From contig NC_060112.1 of NCBI RefSeq assembly GCF_021155765.1, positions 20,336,001-20,400,000 on the forward strand: a stretch of 64,000 bases of DNA, read 5' to 3'. The notes below the pieces were generated by a model, which was not told where the DNA came from, did not search any database, and was given only the letters and a program-made list of their open reading frames with translations. The position numbers were made by a program, and so were the translations under genes. Shown piece after piece: positions 1 to 28,873 of the stretch (positions are counted from its first letter, which is position 1; each line of letters begins with the position of its first letter). The stretch comes from Diprion similis. Taxonomy: Eukaryota > Arthropoda > Insecta > Hymenoptera > Diprionidae.

Positions 1-620
1 TCAGTGTCGCCAGTAAAATTGCGTGTAAATTATTATCTTTAGCGGAATAAAATAATCATGTTTTTTTCAATAAAGGTATAATGAGTGTTGGATATGCATA
101 ATTAAGTATTAAATATATTTAAATTAACCCCAGGCTTATTACAGAGTATACTTGTAAACATAAAAGGACTAGTTTGTACTTTAAGTTGTGCATTACATTA
201 ATTACCTCATTAGATTTAAAAATCATTGAGGTATATCAAACTTATCTGTTAATGATTAATTGACGTTGATAGGGTAAGAACAAGATTGTTGGACGAAATT
301 GAGTGTCTTGTAATCATTAATAACATGAAATTGTAGATTAGAAAAGTGTGAATGAAGGATTTCAAGATATAAAATCCATTGAGAAATATTTATGAAATGT
401 CCAAGGCAAGAGTAAGGTTTCGAAGTCTCTTACTGATTTTCTTTAATATTATGAATCACGACTGTAAGGGTATTTTAACATTTCTAGTATCTGCAAGTTT
501 ACTGAAGACTACTTATACCCAATAATATGTGCAAATTGTCAACACTAAGAGACAACATTTATATAAATAGAAGAAAATACCACTATTACTTGCGTATTTC
601 AAAGTGCATGTTTGACTTAC
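1..620 (-). other. intron of the SLC37-type gene
   Basis: This AT-rich stretch follows the donor of the SLC37-type coding exon and runs off the window edge. I see no second exon of the transporter on the minus strand and no conserved ORF on either strand. Confidence 0.6.
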
Positions 621-894
621 CAAATGGAGGCCATTCACACCAGTTCTCAGTATCGGTATCATTCGGACTTATATCAGGCGGTGGTACTAAACCACTACAG
701 TTTCGACTCAGCACATTTTTCACAACAGACATTGGCTTCCTTGACATGTGATAACAAGTATAACTCAAGTAAGTCAGTGCCAGTATGCTGCCCTTGTACC
801 AAGCAAGTCGATTGCATCGATTTTGTGTTGTAAATTTTGATAGAAGCCATTCTATCCCTTTCAGCCCACATGGTGTTTCTCGTGTGACGATCAT
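621..894 (-). CDS. SLC37-type sugar-phosphate exchanger, first coding exon (partial gene)
   Basis: This exon encodes the N-terminus of a major-facilitator sugar-phosphate/phosphate antiporter of the SLC37A1/A2 group, an ER-membrane glucose-6-phosphate:phosphate exchanger family. The ATG lies at 894-892 and the exon reads about 91 residues to a donor (gtaagt) just after 621. The diagnostic stretch is the first membrane helix and following loop, which contain YKGSILALTYLSYTCYHMSRKP; the signature is CYHMSRKP, matching the vertebrate proteins closely. A loop with NCS and NDT glycosylation-type sites and a WCEWPPF motif follows. An acceptor (gaaacag) ending at 912 places a short 5' UTR stretch at 895-911, so at least one upstream non-coding exon is expected. 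The remaining helices must lie left of the window, because 1-620 shows no further homologous exon. The exact paralogue is uncertain. Confidence 0.85.
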
Positions 895-911
895 GTCCAG
901 TGTATTCTCGC

Positions 912-3900
912 CTGTTTCAAAATCGCATTTTAGTTAAATCTTTAAAAGAAAGTATTCGCACCTCTGTCATATCTCCATTTTGTTATACAAGATCTTGCAT
1001 TATTCGTTACAGAGTTTAAAGATGAATGAATGCATTTTTTTTGCAAAGTTCATCTGAATATACACTTGCATATGATCTGAGTTTGGATACAGTTTCAAAA
1101 TAAAAATTAACAGCATACTGGGTCTGAGATGAATCGGAACAAATCTGTGGGACTAAAAAATAGTTAAAAAAATTATGCAAGTTTGTCTCCCCAAACACTC
1201 CGTTGTTTATGAATATTTGCAATTAAATTGTGTAGTTGTTCTAACTTTACGTTATTTCAGCTTGTTTTATTCTACAATCAATTAAATTGTATATTCGTAC
1301 ATACAGGTTTTGTACAACGACTACAGGTGTTTCCAGTAGCCACTTGTCTCAATCTTTTAATTCTTTCTATAAGACGAACAACTATTGCGAAATAAAATAT
1401 GGAATACTACGTTTTACTACTGTTACGAAATTTTGTTGAAAGCACGTTGTATGTGGGGGAATATCATGAAAGGTGTCTGAAGGAATGCTGAAAAAAATGC
1501 CTGCAATTCTAAATGATCAAAACGTTGAAACTCACCACTCAGTAATAACAGTAAAAGGCGTATTCGTGAAAAAAAGTGAAGAGTTACAACATTAAACCGC
1601 AATAGCTGAGCAAATCAAGGATTGGAATGTTCTGACAAAGGTTAACAGACGAACGGACGTAACTGGCGATGAGTCATAACCTAGAAAGGATACGACCAGT
1701 GTTAAATGTATCGTTTATAAATTAACTGACAATAAATAATGAGAAACAGATTATAAAACTTACCACCCAATACAGCCTAGGTGCCTCATTTTTAATAATT
1801 TGTTTTTTACTTATTTGAAGTCGGGTCGCACAGTACTAAAAACTCCGGATGAATTTCTATCGTCCTCTGCTAGAGGCGCAAAGTCTGTTTACTTCATTTC
1901 CGTCATTAACAGCACTCGCGCACGCTGCTTTGTGACCGTGTGGTAGCTATCAAACGTCATTACATTTGGAAGAAGTTGAACAAAACTTGATAAGCAGCCA
2001 TTCTGATTGGATGAGAGAAAGTCACGTGTCAGTCACGCCTCGTGCGTATCACGTGCTTAGAACACTTGTTACCCGCAGGGAAAGAGACGCTAGAGTTCGG
2101 CCTTCGATTTTGACAGCTGTGGGTAAGAAAAGCACATACACGACCCGTCCCTCCGGCCCCACTTCCACCAGCACAGCTATCGCATTTGTGCAAACGCAAC
2201 GCACATACGCGATAAGAAACATACATATGTCTGGCACTTATCTCTGCATGAACGATAAAATTCCGCTAGGAACGCGGAGAAAAAAGATATGCTGGGTGTG
2301 CGATTTTAATTCTGCTTAATACGTACTCTATGCATACGATGTATATATATGAATTATTGCACGTATTGCTCTCGGTACGTCATAACACTCTCAGAAAAAT
2401 TCATATTGGTTTAAACTTTAAACTCTTTGTCCGTATATTATTTTTTGTGAATGTAGGTCTGGAAGGTTTCTGAAAGAAAAAAAAAGAAATAAATTTACTA
2501 AACAATACACGTAGAGTTATGACTATAATTGTGCTTCATGTTTAAATTCATTTTATTTCTTGATATTCAATCAATATGTATTAATTATGAGCACTAATTA
2601 TTATTCAGTTTATTTAAAAATCACAGTCTTAGTTGAAGAATTGACAGCAGAAAATACTATCTTTACTCTATTCATATAGTAATAATAATAGTCATTATTA
2701 TTATTATTATTATTTGTAATATACATGATTCATCTTGGTACTAGATATATATTTATCTAAATATGTATATATATAGATATATATGTATACCTATAAGTAT
2801 ATATACTTTCTTGTACATATATTTATACGTGTTGCACTTCTACAATCTGTGTTATGTACAATATTCAACTTCGCCCTAATCCTATCACGTTAGAATGTGC
2901 AACTGTGCGTACGTTCACTTAACCCTGCCTTTTATAGTTACTCAATTTTCTTTCCATTTTCTGGTCTGTTTTGTCTTACAGCCAATCAAAACTCCTTGAC
3001 ATTCATTCAACTGCCTAATAGTAAGCATAGGAAACCATGACATGTTTTCTTGCATCCTTTGGGGTACATACATTCGATAATTCTGCAACTAAATGAAGCT
3101 AAAAAAATAATCTTGATTATCAGCAACACTACTATTTACCGCAAATGAATGCATTTAAAGTTTTTATATCCTTTTCAATTCTCTTCTCTTTTATCTTTCA
3201 CCCTTTTACGACACCCATTTATCTGTACATTTTTTTTTTCTCATGTAAGACCACTCTTTACTACATAAATGAATCCTATTTGTGCAGCTTTAAAGTTTCG
3301 TTACAACAACTAACGTTTCTCGATGCAACATTTTTTTCATCAGCTGTTTGACTGGCAAAAAAGTTTCATAAAAACTGAACACTTGATATCACCCGAATAT
3401 CAGAAAAATGGGTCACATTCAAGATTGACCATTCTTTATCGTAGAATTGTTTCAAAATTGTACATTTTAAAAACTAAACCAAACGCTAATGTTGCAAGTC
3501 TCATTTGTAATCTGTTCACATACATTGGTGGAAAAAATTTAGTATAATTAAACAGCAAAATTGAGTGGACCGTCTATTTCATACCTACGGCGGATGTTGC
3601 AAACATTTTTTAAGTGGTGTCAAATATTTATATCTTCATCAGCTATTCACAGTAACATGACAATATGACAGTTTACATGACAATCTGTGTATGTGTGCAT
3701 TTGTGTGTACACACATACGTACACATACACAGGGTACCTCAGGGCTATCGCACCATTGACTACCAATGCAATCCTCGTGAAAATCTACGATTGAAACGTT
3801 TTTTATTTTCGATAGGAAATTTACCATTTGCGAATTACAACCGTTTGAAATTGGTCAATCCGGTAGTGCATTTGATGCAGCAAAAATAAAAAAACCTGTC

Positions 3901-5059
3901 AGTCGCAGATTGTCACAATGGACACATTGATAGCCTAAGGGTTGATAGTTCTGGGTCACCTTGTATATATATTTTCAAGAAGTCGGTTATAAATAAAAGT
4001 AAAATGAAATACTGCGGTACAAACTGTAGTAATACGGGTAATGTAACACTAAATTTTATTTATCTCAATTTTTTTGTGTTATATTCGAATCTCTGGAAGT
4101 AGATAGCTAGTTAGACAACAATTTTTGCTCACAAGACATCTTTGTAATAGAATTTTAAATCTCAAACACAAATAATTTATACGAAATTGAATTGTACTAT
4201 ACGATCAACCACGTCAGGCAGTACATAAAATATTCATTGCAAAAAACCAGACATTTTGTTTCCGGAAGACGGTTTATTGCACTACTCAGCTTAGGAATGA
4301 AACTTTAAAGATATTTATTATCCAACCACTGTTGCATAAAAACGAATGATATCAAAGCATTAATCCAAAAAAAAAAAAAAAAGACTTACAACACGTATAT
4401 TCACGATGTGATAACACATTTGCTCTCTGGAAAAAAGGAATATTAAAGTCCAGTCCAGGTAGTGCAACTGACGTGCTAGCAATGTCAGAAATAGGTCTAA
4501 ATAATATTTTTTAGAGTTTTGCACGAATAGTAACCAAAATTCTATATTTAACATTCTTGTATGAGTTACAAGAGATCACGTTGAAATTCTTGCGAATATG
4601 GGAATTGTGAAAAAAATCAAACTGACCTACATGATATCAACTACAAACAACACGATAACGACAATCGCAATTTCCTCGACATAATTGACTACTCAATCCG
4701 TCCCTTATTATAGCAAATTTTTTTTATATCTTTCATTTTAATTTATTTGTTAACTTGATTTGTAAACCATGACTAGCGAGTTTTCTCCATTCCTGTATTA
4801 TTACAGTGCAGTATTCATGTACAATTGTATTAAAAAATGTATTAAACTATTAAACCTACTAAATGTATCATGTACGAATATAACAGTAATATGAAACAGT
4901 ATAATCTAAAACGTACCATATGTATGCGTATGGTAGCATGCGTGTGCAATACTGTGACGTGCGGTGTATGTGGCACCAGGAATGTAATGTAATTTAATGT
5001 AATGTAACTTAGTAAAAATTTAAAAAAAGATGAAAGATTTGGTTACACGCAAGACATCG
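912..5059. other. SLC37-type 5' region and SIK3 3' flank, no protein gene seen
   Basis: The right part, downstream of the SIK3 stop on the minus strand, should hold the SIK3 3' UTR. AATAAA signals on the minus strand appear near 4272-4277 and near 4054-4059, though neither can be proven. A GC-richer patch at about 1860-2330 is the most likely promoter/first exon area for the SLC37-type gene. An ATT-type run (about 2686-2715) and a TA-rich run (about 2745-2815) are simple-sequence DNA. The short ORFs here lack any recognisable domain. Confidence 0.5.
3725..3965. mobile_element. possible short non-autonomous element with imperfect terminal inverted repeats
   Basis: The left end reads TACACAGGGTACCTCAG. 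The right end, read on the minus strand, is TACAAGGTGACCCAG. The two termini are similar but imperfect and enclose about 210 bp with no coding capacity. Ends of the form ACAGGGTG/ACCC are common in dispersed insect repeats. No clear target duplication could be fixed, so this is a weak call. Confidence 0.3.
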
Positions 5060-19974
<14,915 letters not shown>

Positions 19975-22800
19975 CTACTTCAAAGCCTTAGTCTTCGAGG
20001 CCAACAATGATGCCATAGTGTCAAATCGCTGTTGCCACTCCCTGAAAGTTATTCCATCCACAGTGTTTTCATAAGACATCAATATGGAACTCACTACCTG
20101 GTTTGTCCTAAAAAAAAAAAAGACAAAGAGATTAGAACCGGGAAATAATACTGCAGTACTACTTCTAATGATTGAATGTATTTTAGTACGATAGTCAGAT
20201 TTAAAGCATCTTGAAAAAATTCCGTAGATTTACAAAAAAATTATATTTTAAGTTCCAAATCTCACCAAGCTTCAAAAGTGGCGTCGAAGTTTTGCAGATA
20301 CTCCTGTGTTTTATCAGAAGCTTGATCAGCGAGATTCATCAACTCCTCAAAAGAACGAACATGGTTTCTAGACGACATCGAATGCCACTGTTTCTCCACG
20401 TCTTTGATTAGGTTTAGCTGTAGTTCGGGATCTGGAGAGCTCGACTTATAATTAGCGAACCAAACGGATTTCATCAAGGCTTTGTAACAATCCAACAAGT
20501 GATACACGGGAGCACGAACAAATGGAAAGTCATGGGTATCGTTCACATCTAGCGGAACAGTAATAGCAAGCCCTGATTGCCCAATGCAGCATGTCGTATG
20601 TCTGGAAAATAATTGTACACAAGTTTATTGTGAACATCTAATACCTATTTACGTTCGTAATTCATGGATGGTTTTTATTAAAAAACCGTATCACTTTGTA
20701 TCTGGGTAAACACTTACCTATATGCACCAACTTCTCCGCCTAATGTAATTTTTCTTAAAGCATTTATGTTGATCCGCTCATAGAAGTTTTCAATTTCGAT
20801 ATTGAGATCAATGTCCAACCAGGTTTTGTCTTGATCCACTGCTCTGAATATCGCAAATTTTTGCAATCCATTCAGCAATTTTTCTTTTGCGCGGTTTAAG
20901 GTAGCACCAGCTCCTTTCAAGAGCGCCATGGACGTTTGTATATCATCGGCACATTGTCTCTACAGGTAACATGTTTCGAAAATACTGAGTACCAGTTCGG
21001 TACGCGGTAACTTATTAACGTTATGAAGGAAAAAAGCTGATGTGTAAACGTGAAAATGCAATAAACAATCTTATTCCTGATAAAAACTACCTATGTGAAT
21101 TTTTATAAAAAATAACTACTGCGACTACCATTTCAACATCGGTTTGCTGCATTTTGATCGCTATATTGCTCAGTTCCGCATTTAATTCGGTCTGGGGTTC
21201 TAGGTTTTCATTGATATCTTTTACAGCTTGATGTAAGCCCCTCTGCTCTGCCTCCCATTTACGAACTTCCAAAGTCAATGCCAGCCATTCGGTGATGTCC
21301 AGATGGTTAGTTTGAGCTTTCTGTACACAGAAAGTAAAGTGAAATTATAACAAATAATTTCCAAATGAAGTCAATTCAGAATTGCGTAGAGTATTGAACC
21401 TATATGAAATAATTCTCCAGTCTTGTTACGATAATGTGCTCGCCTTTAAAATATAATTAGATAACGTTCAAGTCACTTTTATATCCAAGTCTGGAATATA
21501 AGAATGTTTCAAGCTTGTTTGCAGCTGATATTACCTCGATCTGTTCAATATATTCCAGAATGGTTGACTGATGCTCATTAGCTTTGGCATCATTCAACAA
21601 TCGTTTTGATACAGCTGTTACATGTAGGCTACAGGCTTTTGCAATGCCGATTTCAAATTTCTCTCCACAGTTAGCAGGAGTAGCATTCGGGGATATTTCA
21701 TATCCTAACTGGACAACTTTATCGATATCAGTTGTTCGGCTTTGCGATAGAATGTTCCATAAGACTGGGGTTGCGACGGGATAGAGTGTCTCCGATATCT
21801 TCTTCCAAACCTACCGTAAAATCAGGAAGAAAATTGAATTTCAATTAAAAAACTTTAAGTAAGATAAAAATATCGAATATAGACAGAGATATGAATGAAC
21901 TTTGATTTGTTTAGCAGATTTCACATTAGACTTTATTACAACTAAGAATAATCGTTCATAGTTTAAAATTCAAAGGCACGGAGGCCGTGTCTGAAAAATG
22001 AGATACATGGTGTGTTTCTTTTTCAAATAATAGCAAACAAACTAGTTAAAATATAAATAATTCAAGAATATTGTTCATACCTTTTTCTTATCCGTGCCGG
22101 AGAGCATAGAACTGACTAAGGTCAAAGATCCCTCTATTGTGTTCAGGTCGACCTGATCACCACTGGACGGCAACAGACATTTACAAACTTGGCGCATTTG
22201 ATTACAATCTTGAACTTGCGCCTGCATCTGATCATACTTTATGGAGAAAAGTTCTTTCTTTGCTTCGACGCATTGACGAGTTGATTGTATCTTGACGAGT
22301 TCTTGCCCTTTGCAATGGTGATAAAATTTTACTTTTTGGCCAACAGAATTCTTTCCAAGGAAATTAAGAGTATCAAGAATGTAATCCACTTACGTTTTTT
22401 ACGAAGTAAGAATTCTTGCGTTTCTCGTTCTTTTTCAGCAGCACGAATTCGCTGTCTCAAATCCTTTCTTTCTGCTCTTATCTTAGAGGTTTTTTTAATT
22501 GTTTGAATCACACTGTCTTCTGCATTCTCTCTCAGTTTATGGAGTAAGATATTTTTCCGTGCCTCCAAAACTTCGGATGTGGGATGTAGATTGTCAGCGA
22601 TATGGTCCCATAGCAAGCCAACGATTCCCTTCGATAATCTAATTGAATTAATACGAATAGGTGCATGAGTTCAATTATTGTACTGCAAATCAGAAATCGG
22701 TATTGATCGAAACTCACGTTTGTTTTGTTGATTCGTTGCAAATCGATGGTGGACATCCCAATCGATGTGTCCATGCAAAACTGTCCTCCAATTTGCTCAT
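19975..22800 (-). CDS. HAUS5: augmin complex subunit 5 (HAUS5-like)
   Basis: Eight exons join in frame to about 577 aa: 22718-22800, 22394-22638, 22081-22307, 21535-21810, 21129-21320, 20718-20959, 20266-20601, 19975-20107. Augmin recruits gamma-tubulin to existing spindle microtubules to branch new ones. The N-terminus has an LGCPP-type motif, then a W-H-I pattern followed by a basic coiled coil rich in K, E and R (about residues 55-110). The C-terminus ends with a W...W pattern (EAWRTNQ, then TFREWQQRFD) that aligns well with the end of human HAUS5 (633 aa). Most of the protein is predicted helix. The acceptor of exon 3 is ambiguous: an in-frame alternative about 28 nt upstream adds nine residues. 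Augmin subunits diverge fast, so the family is inferred from short motifs and length and not from strong identity. Confidence 0.72.
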
Positions 22801-23838
<1,038 letters not shown>

Positions 23839-24917
23839 ATTTTAACACATTCTACGTGTAATTCTGTATGCAAACAAAATTTAGACTTTTATGTACATAT
23901 ACTTCTCGTCCTGTTATAGTTCTCTATATAAAATCTCATTTAAATTAGTACTAACTTAAGGTGAGATAATTAAGGTATATAAGTAAGGTAACAAAGACTG
24001 CTCCAGTTTTTATTACAACAAATCGAATAAACTACATTTCCAATCGATTTTTTCAAATAAAAAATAAGAAAAACTGATTCCATCATTCGAACGTAGCGTT
24101 TACAGTCATCTACTGCGAATTTATTTTTTTTACGATTATTAAAATGTGACACTTTTACTGCCTGCCAAAAGATCTATGATATTTTGGATCGGAAAAAAAC
24201 TGATCGGTAACTTCTTTTCTTGATTCGTACGCCAACGCGCGGCCTCGAAGGGAAGGCAAGTGAGAATGTATTGCAAACAAATGTATTGCATACATTCACG
24301 CTTCCGTACACGTATGTACATAGTCGTGCGCTCAACTCTTGCTAGAAACGTCTCCTTTTCTAGAGCTCAATCTCGAAGCAGATACTAACATAAGTACACG
24401 AGGGACGCAGGCAAAAGCAATCGTTCAGGTGCTTGTTTAGTCGTATCTCTACATTTGGATCGTGAAGGTATGAATCACTGCGTTTATCTACAAGCTGATG
24501 CTGTCTTCATCCTATTCGTTTAAATCAATTAATGGGTTCATCGTTTACAAAGAATACGAATAAAAACATGAGCAGGTATGTACGTATAGACACATCGATA
24601 TCGGATATGTTATGCAGAGATTGTTTTGCGGAAAATCTAACTGTTATCGTTCAATAGCTGTGTTGCGTTGAAAATGACAGATTTTCATTCATAACCTAAA
24701 AAAAAAAACGAAAATACGATGCAGAAATTTACGCTATGTAAGACATAAATTTGACACGGATTGGAAATCTTGATTCAATTCATCATATCAGTAAAACCGC
24801 TTGTTAGACTGTGGTATAATGAAAAAAATACCGAGGAAAACCGTACCAGGTACAATGTCAGTTGATAAAATCAATATCCTTGTATTCAGCAATAATACAT
24901 CAAGGTCCAGCAGCAGC
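23839..24917 (+). promoter_or_regulatory. RPB9 3' flank and HSPBP1 promoter/5' UTR
   Basis: Downstream of RPB9 the DNA is AT-rich, with AATAAA near 24022. A likely non-coding first exon of HSPBP1 ends at a donor GTATGA at 24468. The next acceptor, ttgtattcag, ends at 24889, giving a second exon that begins at 24890 and whose first ATG is the proposed start at 24918. No protein gene is seen in this stretch. Confidence 0.5.
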
Positions 24918-26423
24918 ATGGGAAGTGAAAATAACGGAAGCAACTCCAGGCCGTTGAGCATCCAAACAGTCAGGGCTCAGAATGATTCGCGACAACCACA
25001 TCCACAACCTTTGCCAAACCAACCAAGGCAGCCATCCAATCTACAAGGACTGCTTCGATTTGCCATGGAAGCGAGGCAGGAGGAGAATGCTTCACAGTCT
25101 TCGCAATTCCAACCGCTGGATCAGGAAGTATGGAAAAAACTATTCATTTGGGAATATAAGTCCGGCTTGTTTTGAAATTAATTCTAGGTCTTTCTAATTT
25201 TTTCATGAATTCAGGAGAATAATCTATTATTTTCTTTTCTCCATACAGCGACAAGCATTCTTGAATCAGGCGTTGACTTCCATGACTGTAAATGTGATAG
25301 AGGAACTACAAAAGTCGATAAAAGTGTTGTCCGGTGCGAGCGAACTCCGGCTTGAGGATGATCCTTCGGAATATGATAATGCGCTAGATGTGATAGCAAA
25401 TTATGTCGACAATATGGACACTGCAAATGACTTTTACAAAATTGGAGGCTTCGCGATATTCGGACCCTGCCTTAACTCCAATCACAGCAGTCTCAGATGG
25501 AGGGCAGCAGACATTATCGCTGAGTTGACACAAAATAATCCATACTGTCAAGAAAAGGTTTTGGAGGCTGGTTTGATGCCGATATTGCTGAATATGGTAG
25601 ACACAGACCCTTCGGAACAGACCAGAATCAAGGCCTTATATGCAGTGTCTTGTAAGTCTACATCTTTACATGATATGTCATCACTATTCATAAATTAATC
25701 AGAAATGATTCGACAGAATTTATATCTAGCATGATCATATATGGACAGATATAGACCGATTTACCAATGCTTGATTTTAAAATTTGTCCTGCCCCCATCT
25801 TACTAAAGAATGACTTGAAAGAATAATTTCAGAGTACACAATTAATAAGCTGAGCTTATGATGCAATCATGACGTTTTATTATGTAGGTCTCGTCAGGGA
25901 GTACCCAATGTCATTGAGACACCTGGATGTCAATGATGGCTATTCAGTTCTGCTAAGGGCAATGCAAAGTCCAATAGAAAAACTGCAGATAAAATCTGCT
26001 TTCCTGTTATCATCTTTGTGCAGCAAAGATGGCAATCCAAATAATTTAAAGGCGACTTTGGTTAAAATGGGTTTGGTCGAACAGGCAGCAGGTTTGCTGG
26101 CCATGCAAGGTCTTCATCCAGATACAAGGTACTAAATTTTGAAAAAATATTTCTTTCCGAATTGTTACCGAAATTGATATACATTGATTTTTATTTTTGT
26201 AAAAAACTCAAGGGACCAGCTTTTGAGAGTACTAGCTGGATTGGCCAATAATAACTATTTGCCAGCATTGAGGGAATGCAGAAGGCCGCAACTTTGCCTG
26301 AGGCAGACTCTAGAACGTCATCAACATGAACTAAGAGCAGAAGAAAGTTTTGACGAAGCTGCCACATGTGCCCAGCTTCTGGATCAAATATTTTCAGATC
26401 ATGAAACAAATCAGGAGAGATAG
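24918..26423 (+). CDS. HSPBP1: Hsp70-binding protein 1 / Fes1 nucleotide exchange factor
   Basis: Four exons (24918-25127, 25249-25651, 25888-26128, 26213-26423) give about 354 aa, close to human HSPBP1 (359 aa). The protein promotes ADP release from Hsp70 through an armadillo-type helical fold and so tunes cytosolic protein folding. The N-terminus is low-complexity (Asn, Gln, Pro, Ser) and leads into QPSNLQGLLRFAMEA (about residues 39-54), the family signature. The armadillo repeats follow, with LRWRAADIIAELTQNNP and IKALYAVSCLVREYP. A basic/acidic helix ends the protein. The chosen start is the first ATG after a good acceptor at 24889; an in-frame ATG at 24819 would add 33 residues unlike the family. 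A poly(A) signal AATAAA lies at 26505-26510, about 80 nt after the stop. Confidence 0.93.
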
Positions 26424-27148
26424 CCGATATCTTGCAGGCATCCAGATCAATGACCTGCCTAACAGAGTTGGAATTCTCGTTCAATTGTAACACAAAATAT
26501 GTACAATAAACATAAATATTTATTTTTTTCCCTTATTCGAGTAACATGACGTTTATAATTGTACGCCAATGCAGATTACCGCTATGTATATGAACAAATA
26601 ATTTTTTGAATATATGTAGATACTTTATGAAGATAAAATTCTGATATTGTCAACAGAGTTTTGTTGCAATCAATCATTCGATCGGTAAGTCCGTCTGCTT
26701 TTAATACACCGTTACACGTGCACATTCGCGTCTGGAGACAATTAGTAACTAATGAATATGTACTATGCGACAGGTTGATAATTTGTAATGAACGACGATA
26801 CGTATCGAATATTCCGTTATTCTTGATCCGAATGACATGCAGTATCGAGTTAAACTACATAGGTATACGTGACCAAAGGATCATTGAAAGTTTGATTAAA
26901 TGTTACTCGAATCTGTATAAAAATAAATGTAATTGGCAAGGAAAATGAGTTAATTAAGTTACGAAAAATTTTTGCATCTGGGCATATGAGTTGAACTTTG
27001 TACTGATACGCAGCATTCGTATACGCCTCGCGTCGCAAAGAAAGTCGGAATTTAAGTTTTATAACACACAAAGTAGAAGCGCGCGAGGTATTTAGGCTTG
27101 TGATTGATTTAATTGTTCGCGCGTGACGCAGCGGGAAGAAAGTCTACA
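26424..27148 (+). other. HSPBP1 3' UTR and PEX19 promoter
   Basis: The HSPBP1 poly(A) signal is at 26505-26510. The remaining 640 bases hold no convincing ORF. A GC-richer patch with 'gcgcgcg'-like sequence at about 27075-27140 precedes the PEX19 ATG and is the probable start region of that gene. Confidence 0.5.
26505..26510 (+). terminator. HSPBP1 poly(A) signal
   Basis: A canonical AATAAA lies about 80 nt downstream of the HSPBP1 stop and is followed by T-rich DNA, as expected for a cleavage site. Confidence 0.65.
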
Positions 27149-28873
27149 ATGTCTGAGGATAAGAAAAAATCCGGTGAACCTGCAGATGCGGAATTAAACG
27201 AGTTATTGGATAGTGAGTACCAACGCAAATTACGTTTTTATTCAAGGCATACTTTCCGCTGCAAAAATCAGCAACGACTTGGTGATAAAAAATTATTATG
27301 CACGAACCTAACCTATAATCACCAAAACGAACAGCGCTTATAGCTGCTATTTTCATTATTTAGCGATAATTATGAAGTTGATATTATTTACACCGTTTAT
27401 ATAAAATTTTGGTTCACCAGATAATGGATCGAAATTTTATTCTATATAGTGTGCCTTTTTCAATAATTTTCACCGTTATGTAATGTTAGAAATTGACCTA
27501 GAATTTTTTTCCAATTTTACGACAACACCTGCTGAGCAAATTTTTATCTTGGTAGAAAAAATAAAATGCAAGCTTTATCCTTTTATCACAAAGAATTCGA
27601 TATATGTAGGTCATCTTATCAACTTGACTCGTCTTAAACTTAGTTTTTGAAATTTTAGTAGACAGGTTTGGTCAGATGCAAATTTTGAATTTAAATTCAA
27701 TATAATGTCGAATTTTTTAATTTTCCCAGGTGCTCTAGAGGATTTCAATCAAGTTCAAAGCGAAAAACAAAAGACCGATGCAGCAGTAGTTGCATCATCA
27801 GCCCAATTGGAGCAGCCCGATGTAGCAGCTGGAGCTGAGGATCAATGGACGCAAGATTTTATCAAACAAGCTGCAGACCAGTTCGAAAAAAACCTACAGA
27901 ACCTCATACAAAATGGTGATAACTGAAGAAATAATTATCGAGTTGTTATAACACAATTTATTGCACAGGCGGTGATAGCGATCTGGGAGCCTCTTTCCAA
28001 AAAATGGCACAAACTGTAGCCAGCGCTATCACAGGGGAAGGTGATCTTGGGAACGAAGCTTCTCGCAGTGACTTTCAGTCAGCCATTTCACAAGCGCTTA
28101 AAGATTTGTCCAGTACAAGTCAGGATCTACAGGTAATATTTAAATTTGTTAAGAGAACCCTTGATTTCTATGCACTTTTGTACATGCTATTTCAACTAAA
28201 TCGTATTTACAGAATACTAATTTGCACATATAGTATTTTATTTTCAGAATATTCTGCTACAAATTATGATTTTCTATTTACATTTTTTGTAATAGAACCC
28301 GGTACCAGGATTGGGAGAAGCAGATCTGGCTGCTATGTTCGGGCGAACGTCTCTGGATGAAGAGTCTGGCGAATTTCCATCTTTCATGCAAGGGATGATG
28401 CAGTCTTTATTGTCCAAGGAGGTTTTATATCCCACAATGAAAGAGTTAGTCGATAAATATCCAGCGTGGCTTGAAGAGAAGAAATCCACTCTACCAGCAG
28501 CTGATTTCGAAAGATACACGGAACAATTGAATCTCATGCAAAAGGTGCGCAGTTTAATAATTGTCACCATAGGCAGGCAATAGTTTGAACTGAAATGTAA
28601 ATGAGAGGTAATATCAGTAACTGATGTGAGATTAATTTATGCGGTTCATTTCCCTAGGTATGTGCAGAGTTAGAAAATGAGAAAGAAGAAGACTCTGATG
28701 AAGTAAAAAAGGCTCGCTTTGACAAAACATTGGCATTGATGAACCAAATGCAGAACTGTGGGCAACCACCAGAAGAGTTGGTTGGTGCTCCTGCGCTTTT
28801 CAAGTGCGATGCTGAGGGAAATCCAGTTTTTCCACCCGGAGTTGACCCACCTGAAAACTGCTGCGTCATGTAA
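27149..28873 (+). CDS. Pex19: peroxisomal biogenesis factor 19 (PEX19)
   Basis: Five exons (27149-27212, 27730-27915, 27969-28132, 28296-28544, 28658-28873) give 292 aa; human PEX19 has 299. PEX19 is the cytosolic chaperone and import receptor for peroxisomal membrane proteins; it docks on PEX3. The acidic N-terminus contains LNELLDSALEDF (about 16-27), the PEX3-binding type helix. The central and C-terminal parts include FPSFMQGMMQSLLSKEVLYP and the cargo-binding helices. The last four residues, CCVM, form a CaaX box, so the protein is probably farnesylated like its orthologues. The retained reading of intron 3 soon hits a stop, so the acceptor at 28295 is used. Some signals (an AATAAA at 29621-29626) suggest a long 3' UTR. 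Confidence 0.96.

Noticed and set aside
24801-24917. Upstream extension of HSPBP1 (39 codons from a TTG, 33 from an ATG at 24819)
   Set aside because: A good acceptor at 24889 and the family's N-terminal length favour the ATG at 24918.
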